16,220 bases of DNA, taken from assembly GCA_031269415.1 (NCBI GenBank), contig JAISZF010000216.1, forward strand, positions 1-16,220, written 5' to 3'. The DNA comes from Clostridiales bacterium. GTDB taxonomy: Bacteria; Bacillota; Clostridia; Lachnospirales; WQUN01. Made by a program: the position numbers and the translations under genes. Below the pieces are notes generated by a model. That model was not told the DNA's origin and did no database searches. It was given only the letters and a program-made list of their open reading frames with translations. Below, one piece after another: positions 13,669-16,220 of the stretch (position 1 is its first letter; every line of letters starts with the position of its first letter).

Positions 13669-14592
13669 TTACTGGACACTCATATTGTTTGAGACACGTT
13701 CGTTCAGAGCCTGAGCCGCGTTATAGCCCATTTTCTTCTGTCTGTGGTTTATGGCCGCCGATTCGCAGATAATAGCCAGATTACGGCTCGGACGGATAGG
13801 AATGGAATGGCAGATCACCTTATTCCCTAAAATCTCCATGTACTCTTCATGCAGACCCAACCGATCATACGTTTTGTTTTGATCCCACTGTTCCAGCTTA
13901 ATAATCAAATCTATCTGCTGGGTCGTTTTCAGCGACTCGACGCCGAACATCTGCCGTACGTCGATTATTCCTATGCCTCGAAGCTCGATGAAATATTTTA
14001 TTAATTCCGGGCAGCTTCCGATTAGCGTTTGATGCGATACCCGTTTGATCTCCACGGCGTCGTCCGCGACGAATCTATGCCCGCGCTTTATCAGCTCCAG
14101 CGCGGTTTCGCTCTTTCCGATGCCGCTTTCCCCCATGATAAACACGCCCTCGCCGTAGATATCAACCAAGACGCCATGCATGGTAATACGCGGCGCGAGA
14201 TGAACCTTAAGCCATCTAATCACCTCACCCATGAAGTCAGTCGTGCTGTCCCGACAGCTCAGCACCGGGATGTCATATTCCTCAGCCAGCGGCATCATCT
14301 CCGGAAACGGCTTCATACCCCGGCAGATTACCAAACATGGTATTTTATAGGCAAACATCCGGCGGAGCGTCTCCTTGCGCAGATCGGAATCCATCTTTTG
14401 AAGGTAGGTGTATTCCACAATTCCAATAATTTGAAGGCGATCGGAATCAAAATAATCATAAAAACCCGCCAATTGCAAAGCTGGGCGATTGATCTCCGGA
14501 TGGCTGATCGCCTTGTCGGCTATTTCTACCCCTTCCGTCAATATCTTGAGATCAAATTCCTGAATTAAGCTTGAGAGAGAAACCGTATACAT
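13669..14592 (-). CDS. hprK: HPr kinase/phosphorylase
   Basis: A 307-residue bifunctional HPr(Ser) kinase/phosphorylase, the sensor enzyme of carbon catabolite control in low-GC Gram-positives. It phosphorylates Ser46 of HPr or Crh when glycolytic intermediates and ATP are high and removes the phosphate by phosphorolysis otherwise. The N-terminal domain spans about 1-130. The catalytic domain has MHGVLVDIYG with His139, the Walker A motif GESGIGKS at 154-161, ADDAVEI at 176-182, and the HPrK signature ELRGIGIIDVRQMFG at about 203-217. The ATG at 14592 has GAGGT seven bases upstream. Its natural substrate candidate, the Crh-like protein, is encoded three genes downstream in the same direction. 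A candidate promoter lies at 14642-14670. Confidence 0.96.
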   Translation of the reverse strand: MYTVSLSSLIQEFDLKILTEGVEIADKAISHPEINRPALQLAGFYDYFDSDRLQIIGIVEYTYLQKMDSDLRKETLRRMFAYKIPCLVICRGMKPFPEMMPLAEEYDIPVLSCRDSTTDFMGEVIRWLKVHLAPRITMHGVLVDIYGEGVFIMGESGIGKSETALELIKRGHRFVADDAVEIKRVSHQTLIGSCPELIKYFIELRGIGIIDVRQMFGVESLKTTQQIDLIIKLEQWDQNKTYDRLGLHEEYMEILGNKVICHSIPIRPSRNLAIICESAAINHRQKKMGYNAAQALNERVSNNMSVQ

Positions 14593-14641
14593 ATTGCTAC
14601 CTCGCAGTCCTCTTATGAAAATGTTACAATTATATGTCTTT

Positions 14642-14670
14642 AATATATACTAAATTTCATAGAACTTCAA
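14642..14670 (-). promoter_or_regulatory. Candidate promoter in the uvrC-hprK gap
   Basis: On the minus strand, TTGAAG (14665-14670) and TATATT (14642-14647) are separated by 17 bases, in the 92-base AT-rich gap between uvrC and hprK. This is a moderate sigma-A match that would give hprK and the genes after it a transcript independent of uvrC. No convincing terminator was seen in the gap, so read-through from uvrC is also possible. Confidence 0.45.
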
Positions 14671-14684
14671 TAGCTAACCGAATC

Positions 14685-16220
14685 TTAGCGCCTAAAATAC
14701 TTGTACACAGCTTCGGCTGCCCTTTTATTCATGCCCTCGGCTTGCTCCAGCTCGGGCAAATCGGCTTTTTGAATATTTTCAATGGATTTAAAGTGGCTCA
14801 TCAGCGCCTTGCGCCGCGCTGGTCCTATGCCATTAATATCATCCAGCAGCGAACGAATCTGTGTGTCTGCCCGCAGTTTACGGTGATACTCCACCGCGAA
14901 CCGATGAACCTCGTCCTGTATGCGGGTTATAAGTTTAAAGCCTTCCGTCGAGGCCGGCAGAATGACCTCGTTTTCCCTGAAAAAAAGCCCGCGCGTCCGG
15001 TGTTTGTCGTCCTTAACCATACCGCATACGGGGATCTTGACATTCAGCGCGGCTATCGCCTTTTCCGCCGCGTGAACCTGTCCCCTGCCCCCGTCTATAA
15101 ATAGTATGTCCGGGAGTTTGGCAAACTTACTGTCGCCCGATACATATCGATTAAAACGCCTGCCGATCACCTCTTCCATGCTCGCGTAGTCGTCGGGTCC
15201 TATAACCCCCCTTATCTTGAATTTTCGGTAATCACTGTTTTTAGGCTTCCCGTTTTCAAACACCACCATCGAGCCGACGGACTCAAAGCCCTGTATGTTT
15301 GAAATATCATACGCCTCTATCCGATCTATGGGCGCGGACAGCCCCAGGGCGTGTTTTATCTCATCCAGCGCCCCGTCGGCGCGCGCTTTCTCGCGTTTGA
15401 TATGCTCCCCGAACTGTTCGAGAGTCAGAATTGCGTTCTTGGCCGCCAGTTCCGTTAACTCGCGTTTTTCTCCCCTCCGCGGCGTATTTATCGCTACGTT
15501 CGTTCCCTTCATGCCCGACAGCCACTGGGCTATTACATCCTTGTCCTCTATATCGGTTTCCAGTATCAGCTCCCGGGGTATAAACGCGGCCTCCGCATAA
15601 AACTGTTTTATGAATTCCGTCATTACCTCCTGGCGTGTTAACTCCTCCACGCGGTTTACCATGAAATGCTCCCTGCCGACAATCTTACCTCCCCTGATGA
15701 AGAATACCTGAAACAGCGCCTCGTCATGGGCGCGCGCGAAAGCGATTACGTCCGCGTCCTCGCCGGACGCCGTATCGGCTTTCTGTTTCTCCAGCAGGGT
15801 TTCCAAAGCGTTCAGTTTGTCGCGCAATTCAGCCGCGCGCTCAAATTCCAGTTTTTCCGCGGCTTCCCCCATTTCGTCGGCCAAGCGTTTCCTTACATCC
15901 TCATGTTTGCCGCTTAAAAATCGCAGCACCTCGTCGACAATCTTATTGTAATCCACCTCGTTAATCAGCCCTGCGCACGGGGCTTTACATCTGCCGATAT
16001 GGTGGTTCAGGCATGGGCGCTCCTTCCCTATCTCCTTCGGCAATTTCCGCGAGCATACACGTAACGGCCAGATCGCGCGTATTAAGTCAAGCGATTCGCG
16101 AATGTCGCCCGCGCTGGTATACGGACCGAAATACTTCGCCTTGTCCTTTTCATGCCTGCGAACCAATAAGACGCGCGGAAACGCTTCGTTCACCGTCAAT
16201 TTTATATATGGATACGCCTT
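14685..16220 (-). CDS. uvrC: Excinuclease ABC subunit C, 5' end outside the window
   Basis: The last 511 residues of UvrC, the dual-incision nuclease of UvrABC nucleotide excision repair. The reading frame stays open to the window edge (KAYPYIKLTVNEAFPRV...), which corresponds to the middle of the N-terminal GIY-YIG domain, so roughly the first 80-90 residues are missing. Visible parts are the end of the GIY-YIG domain (KYFGPYTSAGDIRE), a cysteine set VCSRK...RPCLNHHIGRCKAPC that matches the Fe-S cluster cysteines, a UVR coiled helix pair (KLEFERAAELRDKLNALE), the RNase H-like 5' incision domain (IEAYDISNIQG, DILFIDGGRGQ, DEVHRFAVEYHR), and a C-terminal helix-hairpin-helix (INGIGPARRKALMSHF). 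A TTG at 16199 is not a credible start. Confidence 0.97.
   Translation of the reverse strand, partial: KAYPYIKLTVNEAFPRVLLVRRHEKDKAKYFGPYTSAGDIRESLDLIRAIWPLRVCSRKLPKEIGKERPCLNHHIGRCKAPCAGLINEVDYNKIVDEVLRFLSGKHEDVRKRLADEMGEAAEKLEFERAAELRDKLNALETLLEKQKADTASGEDADVIAFARAHDEALFQVFFIRGGKIVGREHFMVNRVEELTRQEVMTEFIKQFYAEAAFIPRELILETDIEDKDVIAQWLSGMKGTNVAINTPRRGEKRELTELAAKNAILTLEQFGEHIKREKARADGALDEIKHALGLSAPIDRIEAYDISNIQGFESVGSMVVFENGKPKNSDYRKFKIRGVIGPDDYASMEEVIGRRFNRYVSGDSKFAKLPDILFIDGGRGQVHAAEKAIAALNVKIPVCGMVKDDKHRTRGLFFRENEVILPASTEGFKLITRIQDEVHRFAVEYHRKLRADTQIRSLLDDINGIGPARRKALMSHFKSIENIQKADLPELEQAEGMNKRAAEAVYKYFRR

Noticed and set aside
1..16220. CRISPR array, tRNA or rRNA genes, insertion sequences, phage attachment sites
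   Set aside because: No regularly spaced repeats, cloverleaf sequences, transposase-like proteins or flanking direct repeats were seen; nearly all sequence is accounted for by genes.

Overview
The window reads as a chromosomal segment of a Gram-positive, anaerobe-like member of the Bacillota, most likely a Clostridia-type organism. The grounds are the gene order uvrC-hprK-murB-rapZ-whiA-(HPr/Crh-like), the LplB/LplC/LipO-type sugar importer, strong AGGAGG-type ribosome binding sites, and frequent TTG and GTG starts. This placement is inference from gene content; no rRNA or other phylogenetic marker was compared.

Left part (1-8388, + strand): a carbohydrate-use operon. It enters with the 3' end of an LplB-type permease, followed by an LplC/YtcP-type permease and a large lipoprotein solute-binding protein. 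After a strong hairpin come two tandem ADP-ribosylglycohydrolase (DraG/ARH) family paralogues. Last is a 1041-residue protein that joins a complete RpiB/LacAB-type sugar-phosphate isomerase to a complete glycoside hydrolase family 3 (GH3) enzyme. None of the three enzymes after the transporter has a signal peptide. A simple reading is that the importer brings in a glycoside or nucleoside-like compound that the cytoplasmic enzymes then take apart. A 45-codon ORF overlaps the end of the fusion gene, and a strong stem-loop at 8407-8443 separates this operon from the convergent gene that follows.

Middle (8469-9362, - strand): a secreted SH3b-domain protein with an unassigned C-terminal domain. 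It has its own near-consensus sigma-A promoter and a TTG start with a good ribosome binding site. The region between it and the next gene holds two hairpins.

Right part (9363-16220, - strand): a compact housekeeping and regulatory cluster read right to left. It holds uvrC (nucleotide excision repair, cut by the window end), hprK (HPr kinase/phosphorylase), murB (peptidoglycan precursor synthesis), rapZ (P-loop regulator), whiA, an HPr-like protein and a CNNM/CorC-type membrane protein. The HPr-like protein keeps the regulatory Ser46 equivalent, but Glu replaces the phosphorelay His15. It is therefore Crh-like and a logical partner for HprK in carbon-source signalling. The glmR (yvcK) gene that usually lies between rapZ and whiA is not present here.

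The most unusual content is the RpiB-GH3 fusion, whose GH3 half lacks the usual acid/base motif, placed downstream of two ARH paralogues with altered metal-site motifs. Together with the importer these may form an uncharacterised catabolic system.
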